A model generated the notes under the pieces. It had not been told where the DNA came from. It saw only the letters and a program-made list of their open reading frames with translations, and did no database searches. The position numbers and the translations under genes are program-made. DNA of 64,000 nucleotides from JADKIH01 sp031417395. GTDB taxonomy: Bacteria; Bacteroidota; Bacteroidia; AKYH767-A; 2013-40CM-41-45. The stretch lies in the NCBI GenBank assembly GCA_031417395.1, contig JANOVM010000030.1, positions 1 to 64,000 of the forward strand, written 5' to 3'. Below are positions 7,540 through 18,300 of the stretch, piece by piece (the stretch's first letter is position 1; each line of letters starts with the position of its first letter).

Positions 7540-9153
7540 ATGAAGGCAAAATTACTATTTATCCTAATGCTGATTTCTTTCTCATCTTATTCACAAAATT
7601 ATTTTCAGAATATTTCAGGAGGATATTTAGGTGACGATATTACTTTTGCGGCTTCCCCTACTGCATACTTCCTTATTCATAATAGCGGCACTCCTTTATT
7701 CATTCCAGAACTTATTAAATTAGATATCAATGGAAATTATAAATGGAGTAAAACGCTTTTATTTGCCGGTAATTCAGTAAACGTAAACCGAATTCTATTT
7801 GATAATAATTATATATATATATCAGGACAACACACTAATGTTGGTTACAGAAACTTCCTGGCTAAAATGGATACATCGGGGAACTTTGTTTGGACCAATG
7901 AAAGTGACTATGTTGAAATTAATACAAATACAAGAATTCATCCTTTTAATGCTGGATATTTAGCAGTTGGACATAGGGATTACCTGGGTTCTGCTTTAGA
8001 CTATACATACGACATAACCCTTGCTCGACTGGATGCTTTAGGAGCATTACTTTGGGGAAAAGCATATGGAGATGATACTTATGATTTTCTGGCAAATTCC
8101 TCCGTTGTAACGCCCAATGGTGAGCTGATTGTTGCCGGTACATACGGTATCCGTTCCACTAACCAATATATTCCTCTTCTGGCACGATTTGATGCAAATG
8201 GCACCCTTTTATGGATGAAAACACTCTCGGAAACGTCAGGCATATATTCAAGTTTCAGGATTAATGATATTATTAATACCTCAGATGGAAACTATGCAAT
8301 GACAGGTTTTTCTAAAGATACCAGTCAGAATTTTGATGTACAAGTAATAAAAATTAATGACAGTGGAAATATTCTTTGGGCGCAACACCTGTTTCAAACC
8401 GGATGGCAAGAATACGGTAAATCCATTTTGGAAGATAGTCAGCAGAATATTGTAGTATCAGGTCCTTATACACAATCCAATAATTACGGAGACTTTATTG
8501 CAAAATTAAGTTTAAGCGGAACACTATTAGGAGCATTTAAAATTGCAAATACAAGCGATAATATTTTTTATTTCAATTCTGCTTACTCCGCTATTGGACA
8601 TGATTTAATAGAAAGACCCGGGGTTGGCTATGCTCTCTCAACAGTTTATAGAACAGTTAATATTGCTTACAGACATTACCTGGTTCTTACAAATTACGAC
8701 GGTACTTTCTCCTGCAATACACAACCGAATACCTATTCCTTTTCAAATCAAAGTATGAATTGGGTACCTAATAATATTACTTTACCGCTTGCTTTATCAA
8801 ACATAACCGGCTCCCTTGTTAACTTCAGCAGGGCAAACAGAAATGATTCTGTCCTTACCATTTGTGTACCGGTTGGTGTAAATGAATTGAACAAAGAAGA
8901 TAAAACCATTACTGTTTACCCTAATCCTGCTTCAACATATTTGTCAATTTCAATTGCAAATTATGTTTCCGGTAAAATATCGTTAGAATTGTTTGACGCT
9001 TTGGGTAAAAAAGTAAAAGAGCAGGAAATTTTCAGCAATGGTCTTTCAGAAGATCGTATTCAAATGGATATAGCCGTACTATCGAAAGGTATTTATTTTC
9101 TGAAAGTCAAGAACCATTCTGCTTTAATCAGTAAAAAAATTCTGATTCAGTAG
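7540..9153 (+). CDS. Secreted T9SS protein with beta-propeller-like repeats
   Basis: A 537-residue secreted protein. I start it at the ATG at 7540 because this gives a classic signal peptide (MKAKLLFILMLISFSSYSQ); upstream in-frame codons encode no plausible signal. The body has repeated blades of the type GNYKWSKTL, GNFVWTNES, GALLWGKAYG, GTLLWMKTL and GNILWAQHL, each preceded by D-x-x/D-S-G. This resembles delta-60/SBBP-like propeller repeats. The C-terminal ~80 residues (KTITVYPNPASTYLSISI ... GIYFLKVKNHSALISKKILI) are a type A T9SS sorting domain, so the product should be exported through the Por secretion system and anchored or released at the surface. Its ligand or activity is unknown. 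A small secreted-protein gene follows 31 bp downstream. Confidence 0.85.
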   Translation: MKAKLLFILMLISFSSYSQNYFQNISGGYLGDDITFAASPTAYFLIHNSGTPLFIPELIKLDINGNYKWSKTLLFAGNSVNVNRILFDNNYIYISGQHTNVGYRNFLAKMDTSGNFVWTNESDYVEINTNTRIHPFNAGYLAVGHRDYLGSALDYTYDITLARLDALGALLWGKAYGDDTYDFLANSSVVTPNGELIVAGTYGIRSTNQYIPLLARFDANGTLLWMKTLSETSGIYSSFRINDIINTSDGNYAMTGFSKDTSQNFDVQVIKINDSGNILWAQHLFQTGWQEYGKSILEDSQQNIVVSGPYTQSNNYGDFIAKLSLSGTLLGAFKIANTSDNIFYFNSAYSAIGHDLIERPGVGYALSTVYRTVNIAYRHYLVLTNYDGTFSCNTQPNTYSFSNQSMNWVPNNITLPLALSNITGSLVNFSRANRNDSVLTICVPVGVNELNKEDKTITVYPNPASTYLSISIANYVSGKISLELFDALGKKVKEQEIFSNGLSEDRIQMDIAVLSKGIYFLKVKNHSALISKKILIQ

Positions 9154-9184
9154 TATTAAAATATTTTTATTGGAAATTTGTAAA

Positions 9185-9697
9185 ATGACTAAATCTCTCA
9201 ATTTATCCCGATTATTAATACCAATTGTATTACTTGTAATTTCTAATTATTCTTCCTTTGCTCAAGATACGATTCAATCTAACGTTGCTGAACATTTTCA
9301 AACAAGTGAATTTGATGTGGCGATTTTCCCGGAAAACTCTCTTGAAATATTACCCGGAAAAGGTCGATTTACCCCAACGCATGATGAAATAAAATCGGCT
9401 GAAAAGTCATTAGCAACGCAGCTTAGAGAACTGAATTCAGAAAAACTAAACCAACATGATTCTCCTGTTATTGATAAAAACCTGAAAAAATACAAAAGAC
9501 AATATTTCGGCTTTATAGATGGAAAAGGAAATAAAGTACTTTTTATTAATTGCTTCTGGAGAAAGGAAAAAGAAGAATCACTACTGTGGCTTAAAGAAAG
9601 AATAAGAGTACTGGATGGTGGAAGTTATTTTTGGAATGTTAAATTCAATGTAGCCAAAATGCAGCTTTTTGACCTGGATGTTAACGGTGAAGCTTAA
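9185..9697 (+). CDS. Small secreted hypothetical protein
   Basis: A 170-residue protein starting at the ATG at 9185. This gives a signal peptide (MTKSLNLSRLLIPIVLLVIS, cleavage likely after SFAQ). The mature part is charged and lysine-rich, with a helix (HDEIKSAEKSLATQLRELNSE) and then a compact beta region (RQYFGFIDGKGNKVLFINCFW ... GGSYFWNVKFNVAKMQLFDLDV). I do not recognise the family. There is one cysteine in the mature part. No T9SS domain is present, so it is probably periplasmic. It lies 31 bp after the T9SS protein and is convergent with the next gene. Confidence 0.6.
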   Translation: MTKSLNLSRLLIPIVLLVISNYSSFAQDTIQSNVAEHFQTSEFDVAIFPENSLEILPGKGRFTPTHDEIKSAEKSLATQLRELNSEKLNQHDSPVIDKNLKKYKRQYFGFIDGKGNKVLFINCFWRKEKEESLLWLKERIRVLDGGSYFWNVKFNVAKMQLFDLDVNGEA

Positions 9698-9732
9698 AAT
9701 AAATTATTTTAAAATACATTTCAGCCTAATAA

Positions 9733-10716
9733 TCAATTGACCTTTGACCGGTTCAGGTCTCGTTTAATTCTTTCAAGAACACCATTATTATAAACGAAGT
9801 CGTCTACTACATTCTCTGCTTCATCGCATATTGAATTTGGACTTCTCACATCTTTAAGCAAGTAATCACGTAATTTATTATTAGTCGATTCCATGTCTTT
9901 TAAGGCATCTTGTACAGCCATACGCTTTAATCCTTCATCCTTCAATTTGCCCAATTCATTAATGAGCCAGCTTAAAGCATAAAAATTTTGAGATTGAATA
10001 TAAACAGGAGGAATACCTTTTTGACTTTTCGGAAGTTTGTTAAAAGGAAGATTAATAATTTCCGGCGTCAAATAATGTTTAAGCAAATTGTTTGGAGCTG
10101 CTGTTTTTTTCAACTGCACTATTCCATCGGAAACGGCAGCGTAGATTGATATCCATCTTACTTTCCTTCTTGTTTCGTGTAGACCAGTCTCCACATCCCT
10201 AAAATTCAAAATACCGGCATCTAAATCTTCACATATTGAATCAATTTGCTTAATTAAGAAATTAATAAATGAAGTTCTTTCGTTATCTGAATCGAGCCAA
10301 TTAACGTTAATTAAAGTTTGTTCAATATTGTTGACGAATTCCGGAGAACAAAAATTATTCTGCCTAATAATAATGTCAAGCTTTTCATTTTCTTCATCCC
10401 GTTTTTCTGAAAAGAAATTAATAATCGATTTTGGCATCGATTTGTCGCCGGAAAATTCATTGAAAAATGCATCGTAATAATCCATTTTTCCAAGACCATC
10501 TTCCATGCATTTAAATCCTTCAATCAAATCCTTAAATGTTTTTTTATCGTACACAAAACGACATATCCTTCCCAATGCCTGTAAATTGAATAATATAGAG
10601 CGCATTTTTTTCTCATACAAAACTGTTGCCGGTTTCTTCTTACAAGAAGGAAGTAATAAAACAGTGCTTAATAATTGAAAGTTGCGCGAAAATGCTCTCT
10701 TTAAAAATGATTCCAT
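9733..10716 (-). CDS. Hypothetical helical protein with a CHAD-like motif
   Basis: A 327-residue, largely helical protein. FRDVETGLHETRRKVRWISIY near residues 175-195 resembles the H-x-x-R-K-x-x-K/R-x-x-R pattern of CHAD domains, which bind polyphosphate through conserved basic residues. The rest (for example LINELGKLKDEGLKRMAVQD) is also helical and charged. The N-terminus (MESFLKRAFSRNFQLLSTVLLLPSCKKK) is hydrophobic then basic, with a cysteine, but it is a poor signal peptide. The CHAD link rests on one motif and is tentative. The gene is transcribed in the same direction as the ribonucleotide reductase behind it, separated by about 100 bp. Confidence 0.5.
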   Translation of the reverse strand: MESFLKRAFSRNFQLLSTVLLLPSCKKKPATVLYEKKMRSILFNLQALGRICRFVYDKKTFKDLIEGFKCMEDGLGKMDYYDAFFNEFSGDKSMPKSIINFFSEKRDEENEKLDIIIRQNNFCSPEFVNNIEQTLINVNWLDSDNERTSFINFLIKQIDSICEDLDAGILNFRDVETGLHETRRKVRWISIYAAVSDGIVQLKKTAAPNNLLKHYLTPEIINLPFNKLPKSQKGIPPVYIQSQNFYALSWLINELGKLKDEGLKRMAVQDALKDMESTNNKLRDYLLKDVRSPNSICDEAENVVDDFVYNNGVLERIKRDLNRSKVN

Positions 10717-10822
10717 AAAAATAATATTTACAAAAGTACGAACAAATTTTGATTCGCCTAAAAATAATAAATTGCAGCAAATTAATCCAAAACAACTTTT
10801 TATGTCAGTTTAAAAACGCATT

Positions 10823-13800
10823 TTAACTGCAACCCATACTTGTTCCACAATTGATACATTTATAACAAGAGCCGCTCCGCAGCGTAATATGTCCGCATGT
10901 ACTGCACAACGGAGCGTCACCCATCATGTGACTTAGATAATTCTCTACCTGCTCGCCCTGACTTTCAGGCAATGATTCGGAAGAAGCTGTTTGAATTTTT
11001 TTTATGATTTTTCCCTTTTCGGCTTCTGTAGGAACTATCTGAACAAGGTCTGTCCTGCCCAGATATTCAAAAGCGAGAAGGCGAAAGATGTAATCAATTA
11101 CTGAAGTAGAGGTTCTAATATTCGGATGATCGACCATTCCGGATGGATCGAACCTGGTGAAAATAAATTTCTCCACAAATTCCTCGAGTGGAACACCGTA
11201 TTGGAGGCCAATAGAAATTGAAATTGCAAAGCAATTCAACAAAGAACGGAAAGAAGCTCCTTCTTTATGCATATCCACAAAAATTTCACCCAGAGTTCCA
11301 TCGTCATATTCACCTGTTCTGACAAATATAGTTTGTCCGCCGACTTTTGCTTTTTGGGTAAATCCATCTCTTTTCTCCGGCAGGCGCTTGCGATGAACAA
11401 TGCTGGAAAGTTGTCTTTTAAATTTAGTATCTTTTGATTGTTTTATAAGTCGTTGAGCGGCATTTAATACATCATCAGCAGTTAATTTTTCGTGGTCAAT
11501 GTTTTTTTGTTCAAAGGAAGCCTCCTTATCCTTCCTTTTATTGGATGACAAAGGCTGTGAAAGTTTACAACCATCACGATAAATAGAAATTGATTTTAAT
11601 CCTGCTTTCCAACCCGATTTGTAGCAGTTTTCAATATCTTCTATCGTTGATTCATTAGGAAGATTTATTGTTTTTGAAATTGCACCACTAATAAAAGGTT
11701 GAACAGAAGCCATCATCCGAATATGGCCTAAAGGATGAATGAATCGTTTTCCTGTTTTACCGCATTTGTTAGCACAGTCAAAAACCGGTAAATGCCCCTC
11801 GATAAGATGCGGAGCCCCTTCTACCGTCATACATCCACAAACGTAATTATTAGCTTCCTCAATTTGCTCATCCGTAAAGCCTAGTTCATGAAGTAAATTA
11901 AAATCCTGCTCTAAATATTGTGAATTCGTAAATCCTAAACGAACCATGCATTCTTCTCCAAAAGAAAAACGGTTAAACAAAAAGGAAATATCAAAAGCCG
12001 AGTGCGCTGCATCCTCAAGAACCTTCATGTCTTCTTTCAAAAAACCTTTAGCCATGAGTGATTCATGATTAATGAAAGGAGAGCCGCTAAAAGTTCCATG
12101 ACCGGTCACATAATCAATAATGTCGTTTATTTTCTGTTTTGAATAACCCAGCGTCCTCAGAGATGCAGGAATACTTTCGTTCACAATTTTGAAATATCCC
12201 CCGCCGGAGAGTTTTTTAAATTTCACTAATGCAAAATCAGGCTCAACTCCTGTTGTGTCGCAATCCATAATCAATCCTATGGTACCGGTTGGAGCTATTA
12301 CACTAACCTGAGCATTTCTATAACAGTATTTTTCTCCATTCTTTAAAGCATCATCCCATACATTACAGGCAGCTTTCAAAAGATAATCGGGACATTGACC
12401 TGCGTCTATACCTTCCGGTTTTATTTCTAAACCTTCATAGGCATGAATTGCATTGTATGCTGCATAACGATGATTGCGCATTACACGCAACATGTGTTTT
12501 TTATTTTTACCATACTGTTTAAAAGCACCTAATTCCTTTGCTAATTCAGCTGAAGTAGCGTAGGAAGTTCCTGTCATCACAGATGTAATTGCCGTAGCAA
12601 TCGTTCTTGCCTTATCGCTATCATATGGAATGCCCGATACCATTAACAAAGAACCGAGATTGGCATAGCCAAGTCCCAGTGTACGGTATTCATACGATAG
12701 CTTTGCAACTTCTTTTGAAGGGAAATGAGCCATCAATACGGAGATTTCCAATACTACAGTCCATAAACGGCTGGCATACTGAAAAGCTTCAACATCAAAA
12801 ACACAGGTTTCCTCGTTAAAAAATTTTCTAAGATTTAGTGAAGCGAGGTTGCAAGCTGTATTGTCGAGAAACATATATTCGCTGCAGGGATTTGAAGCTC
12901 GTATTCTTCCTCCTTCAGAACAAGTATGCCATTCATTGATTGTTGTATCAAATTGCAAACCCGGGTCAGCACATTTCCATGCTGCAAAGACAATTTCATC
13001 CCATAGTTTTTTTGCAGTAACGGATTTCAAAACCTTACCATCTGTTCTCGCAGTAAGGTCCCAATTCAGATTTTTCTCAAGTGTTTTAAAAAATGCATTA
13101 GGTATACGTACAGAGTTATTTGAATTTTGACCGGAAACTGTTTTGTAAGCCTCTCCTTCATAATCGGACGGATAACCTGCAGCAATTAATGCAGCAACTT
13201 TTCTTTCTTCTTCCACCTTCCAATTAATAAATGATTCGATTTCCGGATGATCAAGATCAAGACATACCATCTTGGCTGCTCTTCGTGTAGTCCCTCCCGA
13301 TTTAATTGCGCCTGCTGAACGATCTCCAATCAATAAAAATGACATTAGACCTGATGAATAGCCGCCACTATCCAACTTTTCACCTTCAGCCCGAATAGCG
13401 GAAAAGTTAGTTCCTACACCGGAACCATATTTAAAAATACGTGCTTCCCTTGATAGCAAATCCATAATGCCACCTTCATGCAACAAATCATCTTTTACTT
13501 CAAGAATAAAACAGGCATGAGGCTGAGGCCGTTCATAGGCAGAAGTAGAAGAATGAATTTTCTCCGTCTCCGGATCGACGAAATAATGTCCGTCACCATT
13601 ACCTTTAATACCATATACAGCATGTAAACCCGTATTAAACCATTGTGGAGAATTTGGGGCTGCATACTGGCCTAGAAGCATAAAAACTAATTCATCGTAA
13701 AATATTCCCGCATCCTCGTCAGAAGAAAAATAACTGTATTTTTTTCCCCATTCCATCCAGCACTGAGCCATTCGATGTACAACCTGCCTGATTGAATTTT

Positions 13801-14041
13801 CGCCTCCCAACGACCCATCATCCTGAGGAACACCTGTTCTTCTAAAATATTTCTGGGCTAATATGTCTGTTGCCACTTGCGACCATTGAGCAGGAACTTC
13901 CACATTATTTTTCTCAAATACAATATCACCTTTAGGGTTGCGTATTATAGAATTTCTGAGCTCATATTGAAATTGATCATATGGATTAACATTCTTTTTA
14001 GAAAAAAATCTTTTAAACTGAAGTCCTTTTTTTTGTTTCAT
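10823..14041 (-). CDS. nrdJ: Adenosylcobalamin-dependent (class II) ribonucleotide reductase
   Basis: A 1072-residue class II enzyme that reduces ribonucleotides to deoxyribonucleotides using an adenosylcobalamin-derived radical, independently of oxygen. Visible landmarks: PHACFILEV (~residues 174-182) with one redox cysteine; FKYGSGVGTNFSAIR; SNPCSEYMFLDNTACNLASL (~383-402), the finger loop with the thiyl-radical cysteine; APTGTIGLIMDCDTTGVEPD; and a C-terminal tail with CSTCGHITLRSGSCYKC and a final CINCGTSMGCS, a zinc ribbon and redox-relay cysteines. The length fits long NrdJ proteins with a C-terminal extension. I chose the ATG at 14041 (MKQKKGLQFKRFF) over an in-frame ATG 18 codons upstream. 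It is divergent from the S33-like hydrolase gene. No cobalamin riboswitch was found upstream. Confidence 0.95.
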   Translation of the reverse strand: MKQKKGLQFKRFFSKKNVNPYDQFQYELRNSIIRNPKGDIVFEKNNVEVPAQWSQVATDILAQKYFRRTGVPQDDGSLGGENSIRQVVHRMAQCWMEWGKKYSYFSSDEDAGIFYDELVFMLLGQYAAPNSPQWFNTGLHAVYGIKGNGDGHYFVDPETEKIHSSTSAYERPQPHACFILEVKDDLLHEGGIMDLLSREARIFKYGSGVGTNFSAIRAEGEKLDSGGYSSGLMSFLLIGDRSAGAIKSGGTTRRAAKMVCLDLDHPEIESFINWKVEEERKVAALIAAGYPSDYEGEAYKTVSGQNSNNSVRIPNAFFKTLEKNLNWDLTARTDGKVLKSVTAKKLWDEIVFAAWKCADPGLQFDTTINEWHTCSEGGRIRASNPCSEYMFLDNTACNLASLNLRKFFNEETCVFDVEAFQYASRLWTVVLEISVLMAHFPSKEVAKLSYEYRTLGLGYANLGSLLMVSGIPYDSDKARTIATAITSVMTGTSYATSAELAKELGAFKQYGKNKKHMLRVMRNHRYAAYNAIHAYEGLEIKPEGIDAGQCPDYLLKAACNVWDDALKNGEKYCYRNAQVSVIAPTGTIGLIMDCDTTGVEPDFALVKFKKLSGGGYFKIVNESIPASLRTLGYSKQKINDIIDYVTGHGTFSGSPFINHESLMAKGFLKEDMKVLEDAAHSAFDISFLFNRFSFGEECMVRLGFTNSQYLEQDFNLLHELGFTDEQIEEANNYVCGCMTVEGAPHLIEGHLPVFDCANKCGKTGKRFIHPLGHIRMMASVQPFISGAISKTINLPNESTIEDIENCYKSGWKAGLKSISIYRDGCKLSQPLSSNKRKDKEASFEQKNIDHEKLTADDVLNAAQRLIKQSKDTKFKRQLSSIVHRKRLPEKRDGFTQKAKVGGQTIFVRTGEYDDGTLGEIFVDMHKEGASFRSLLNCFAISISIGLQYGVPLEEFVEKFIFTRFDPSGMVDHPNIRTSTSVIDYIFRLLAFEYLGRTDLVQIVPTEAEKGKIIKKIQTASSESLPESQGEQVENYLSHMMGDAPLCSTCGHITLRSGSCYKCINCGTSMGCS

Positions 14042-14113
14042 ACCAATGAATTTTATATTCCAAAATAAATTATAATAAGATAATGCAAATTTCATTTATG
14101 CCCAAGGGTTGAA

Positions 14114-14131
14114 TTATGATCTTTATCATAA
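14114..14131. promoter_or_regulatory. FNR/CRP-like palindrome upstream of nrdJ
   Basis: Perfect inverted repeat TTATGAT-CTTT-ATCATAA. The core TGAT-N4-ATCA has the spacing and inner bases of FNR-type operators (TTGAT-N4-ATCAA). It lies 73 bp upstream of the nrdJ ATG in the divergent intergenic region. Its use as an operator is inferred. Confidence 0.45.
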
Positions 14132-14156
14132 ATAATTAAGTTATTTACAAAGGATG

Positions 14157-14182
14157 TTAACAATACAATACTACATTGTTAA
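14157..14182. promoter_or_regulatory. Second inverted repeat in the nrdJ upstream region
   Basis: TTAACAAT (14157-14164) and ATTGTTAA (14175-14182) form perfect 8-bp arms around a 10-nt spacer. This is a typical size for a dimeric regulator site. It lies between nrdJ and the divergent hydrolase gene, so it could serve either. Confidence 0.4.
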
Positions 14183-14237
14183 TATTTAAGTTGAAAAAAC
14201 AAACGATAATTAGAGGATTCAGATATTAGTAATAATC

Positions 14238-14276
14238 CCGAATTGATTTGTTTTAAAAATATCGAAACAAATTCGG
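14238..14276. promoter_or_regulatory. Hairpin/inverted repeat before the S33-like gene
   Basis: CCGA-(ATTG)-ATTTGTTT at 14238-14253 pairs with AAACAAAT-TCGG at 14265-14276, apart from the 4-nt bulge. The TTTGTTT/AAACAAA core recurs at 54729-54756. It lies 75 bp before the hydrolase start codon; GTATATTTAC, a -7-like block, follows at 14309-14318. Confidence 0.4.
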
Positions 14277-14351
14277 TCAGTAACTACTAGTAAATAAACG
14301 TTTCTTTAGTATATTTACCTCAATATGAACAGTCAATTAATTTAGTTATAA

Positions 14352-15320
14352 ATGATCTTACAAAATCAAAAATTTATTTCAGGCACTGTATTCGTTTTGA
14401 TTCTGCTATTTATTTATAGTTGCAACTCCCCAATGGTTCTTAAACCATCAGAAGGTTTTATACAGGTGAAGGGCGGCAGAGTATGGTATAAAATTGTGGG
14501 AGAGGGCAATAAAACTCCGATTTTGATATTGCATGGAGGCCCGGGAGTTCCAAGCTATTACCTAAAACCACTTGCTGCTTTAAGTAATGAAAGACCTGTG
14601 ATTTTCTACGATCAACTAGGTTGTGGACGTTCCGATAAGATTATGGATACATCGTTGCTTACTATCGATAATTTTGTTGAAGAATTACAAACGGTTAAAG
14701 AAGCTCTTCAGCTAAATGATTTTTATTTATTGGGTCAATCATGGGGAACTATGCTGGGTGTAGATTATTATTTAAAACATCCCGAAGGAATTAAAGCTTT
14801 AATTCTAAGCAGCCCTGCCCTAAGCATTCCTATGTGGCTGAAAGACGCAGACACGCTAATATCTACTTTATCGGATTCTGTTCAAAGCGCCATTCGGGTA
14901 AATGAAAGAGATAAAACATACGACTCCCCTACATACAAATTGGCTATGCAGATTTACTACCAGCTTTTTGTCGCCCGAAAATTACCCTGGTCTCCTGATA
15001 TTGACAGCTCATTCGCTCAAATGGGAGTCAATGTTTATAATTATATGGGTGGTCCGAGTGAATTTACCATGACAGGCCCGCTTAAAGATTATGATCGAAC
15101 AGATCGATTAAAAGAAATAAAGGTCCCTACCCTATTTATAACAGGTGAATTCGATGAAGCCAGACCTTCAACCGTAAAATATTATCAAAGCCTGGTACAG
15201 GGTTCAAAATTTGAATTAATTGAGGATGCCGCTCATATGACCATGCAGGATAACCCTGAGCAAAATATTAAGGTAATTCGCAGCTTTTTAAAGGATGTTG
15301 AGGAAAAAGAAATAAAATAA
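14352..15320 (+). CDS. Proline iminopeptidase-like alpha/beta-hydrolase lipoprotein
   Basis: A 322-residue alpha/beta-hydrolase of the S33 (prolyl aminopeptidase-like) family. The N-terminus is a lipoprotein signal with lipobox-like IYSC, so it should be anchored in the membrane envelope. PILILHGGPGVPSYYLKPL (~residues 57-76) contains the H-G-G-P-G oxyanion motif typical of this family. GQSWGTMLGVDYY (~136-148) is the nucleophile elbow with the catalytic serine. FITGEFDEARP supplies the acid, and DAAHMTMQDNPEQ the catalytic histidine. It probably trims N-terminal residues, often proline, from peptides. This would fit with the secreted endoprotease and carboxypeptidase encoded next to it, but that link is inferred. 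Confidence 0.88.
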   Translation: MILQNQKFISGTVFVLILLFIYSCNSPMVLKPSEGFIQVKGGRVWYKIVGEGNKTPILILHGGPGVPSYYLKPLAALSNERPVIFYDQLGCGRSDKIMDTSLLTIDNFVEELQTVKEALQLNDFYLLGQSWGTMLGVDYYLKHPEGIKALILSSPALSIPMWLKDADTLISTLSDSVQSAIRVNERDKTYDSPTYKLAMQIYYQLFVARKLPWSPDIDSSFAQMGVNVYNYMGGPSEFTMTGPLKDYDRTDRLKEIKVPTLFITGEFDEARPSTVKYYQSLVQGSKFELIEDAAHMTMQDNPEQNIKVIRSFLKDVEEKEIK

Positions 15321-15385
15321 AACAGCCATTAATTTGGTCAATAGCCAATAAATAGCTACTTTCATTACCTTAATTTCCTCTTTTA

Positions 15386-18300
15386 ATGTTCAAAAAATAC
15401 ATCCTCCTCCTTTGTGGAATAATAAGCTATTATCACTTATTAGCAATAAATCCTAAAGACGCTCTTCTTTTACAATCAGGTTTTATCTATCCCCCTGAAA
15501 ATATTGATAAAATTTTATTGGAAATTATTAGCCCTGATGAAATAGTTGATGGGTATTATTATCGGATAATTCAATTTAAAGATTATCCCGATGAAAATCA
15601 GAAAGCCGAAATTAAAAAATCAGGAATTATTATCAATAATTACCTACCGTATCGTGCATATAATTGTGCAATTCCGGCCAACTTCGATAAATCAAAATGG
15701 CAACAACTTAAAGTTCGATCTATTATTAAATGGCTGGAAGAATATAAATTATGCAAAAGTCTTTCAGGATTTAACTATCCTAATTATGCATTAATTGAAA
15801 AAGGTAAAGCAGATCTGGTCGTTCATTATCAAAAAAATATTTCAACGGAATCAGCTATTAAGTATTTTGAAAGTTATGGATTTATTGTTATCCGTAAAAT
15901 TGATTTGACACATACCTGCACACTGCGAATACCTAAAGATAAATTAAGACAATTGGCTAATCTACCTTTTGTATATTACATAGAACCCATTTCTCCTCCG
16001 TCTAAAAAAGACGATACGGAAGGCCGCAGTCTGCATAGGAGTAATGCAATTAATTGTGAATATACTACAGGTAGGCATTACGATGGTAATGGTGTTACCA
16101 TTGGCCTTGCTGACGATGGTTTAATTGGTCCACATATTGATTTTCAGGGAAGAGTTACGCAACACACTACAGCATTAGGCGGAAGCCATGGAGATATGAC
16201 ATCAGGAATTTGCATGGGCGCAGGAAACCTTATTCAGCGTATTAAAGGAATGGCAACGGGTTCCTATTTGCATGTATTTGATATTGCTAATTATCCTCAA
16301 ATTGTTGATGCTTTGGCAAACTATAATAATTATGGCATTGTTATTACTTCAACATCTTACAGTCAGGGATGTAATGAATACACATCGGATTCGGAATTTG
16401 GTGATCAGTTTATCCATGATAATGCACCGATTGAATTTTGTTTTTCAGGGGGCAACGATGGCACGGCAGATTGCAGTTATGGAGCAGGAAGCGGATGGGG
16501 AAACATTACCGGTGGTTATAAAGTCGGAAAGAACGTTATTGCTTGTGGGAATCTGAATGCAACAGATAACCTCGATGCAAGCAGCAGTCGTGGGCCTGCA
16601 CCGGACGGTCGAATTAAACCGGACATCTGCTCCAATGGTGTTGATCAACGTTCCACTGATGAAGCAAATACCTATCAGGTAGGAGGCGGTACTTCAGCTG
16701 CATCTCCGGGTATTGCAGGAATACTTGCACAACTTTATCAAGCTTATAAAGAAATCAATAATGTCCCTAACCCACCTTCGGCCCTTATCAAAGCGATTCT
16801 GTTAAATTCAGCTGAAGACCTTGGCAATCCCGGACCCGATTATAAATTTGGATGGGGACGCGTGAATGCTTTTCGTGCAGTAACAACTATAGAAGATCAC
16901 AGATATTTTTCTGATTCAATTGTACAGGGACAATCAAAATCTTATACCATTTCAGTTCCATCCGGTGTAAATCAATTAAGGATAATGTTATACTGGCATG
17001 ATGAGGGTGGAAATCCGGCTGCTGCTAAATACCTGGTCAACGATTTAGACATACAAGTAACTAATCCGGCTAATTCAGTTTTCAATCCCTGGGTATTAGA
17101 TCCTACACCAAATGCAATCGCTCTGAATTCAAATGCTGTTAGAGGAATTGATTCATTGAATAATGTTGAACAGGTTACGATTGATTCAGCTTCCGGAGGA
17201 TTATATACAATAACCGTTCAGGGAAGTCAGGTTCCACTAGGGATTCAAAAATACCACATTGCCTATGAGTACCGCACAGACAGTGTGCACGTAACCTTTC
17301 CCAATGGCGGAGAAGGATTAGTTCCGAATGAAACCGAATTGATTCGCTGGGATGCTCAGGGAACAAATGGTAATTTTACAATTCGTTATTCAAAAGATTC
17401 AGGTGCAAATTGGAATCTTATTTCACCATCTGTCCCTGGATCACAGCGTTATTATTCCTGGAATGTTCCAAATATTGTAAGCGACAGCGTACTGATTGAA
17501 GTAAGCAGAAACGGCTACAGCGACGTTAGTGATACTGAATTCACAATTATCAGATCTCCCGCAAATCTGCATGTTACCTTTGCATGTCCTGATTCCATTG
17601 GTTTGGCATGGAATGCTGTAACCGGCGCAACAGGATATAACATTAGTATGCTTGGTAATAAATACATGGATTTTATTGGTACGACTAATTCAACGAATTT
17701 TGTTGTATACAATACTAATCCACTTACCGATTATTGGTTTAGTGTTCTGGCTCTGGGCCCTTCAGGCGGTAAAGGAAGTCGGGCAAATGCAATTAATCAA
17801 CAACCAGGATTAATTAATTGTTCTTTAACTCTGGATGGAAGTATTAATTCAATATTATTCCCCGGTTCAGGCCTTATGACAGATTGCCAGAATATTAGTT
17901 CATTGCCGGTTAATGTTGCCCTACAAAATACAGGCATAAACTCTTTCGGAAATTTCAACGTAAACTATTCACTAAACTCCGGCGCAACTGTTACAGAATC
18001 ATTTATCGGAACTATTGCACCGGGTAATATTTCCAATTTTACCTTCAACCAACCATTATCACTTCTTTCAATTGGTAATTATTCATTAAAAACATGGCTT
18101 TCCCTTGCAGGTGATCTGAATGCATACAATGACACATCGTCCATTTCAATAAATGTTATTGTTGGTTCAACCAATACACTTTCCGTAAATGAATCGTTTG
18201 ATTCTTTTGGATTATGTTCAACCGGTTCTGATTGTGAACAAACAATTTGTCCTCTTGGAAACGGCTGGATCAATGAAACTAATGGAATTTATGACGACAT

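Noticed and set aside
14042..14351. Cobalamin riboswitch before nrdJ
   Set aside because: I searched for the conserved B12-box-like and long paired elements on the - strand; only short AT-rich palindromes are present.
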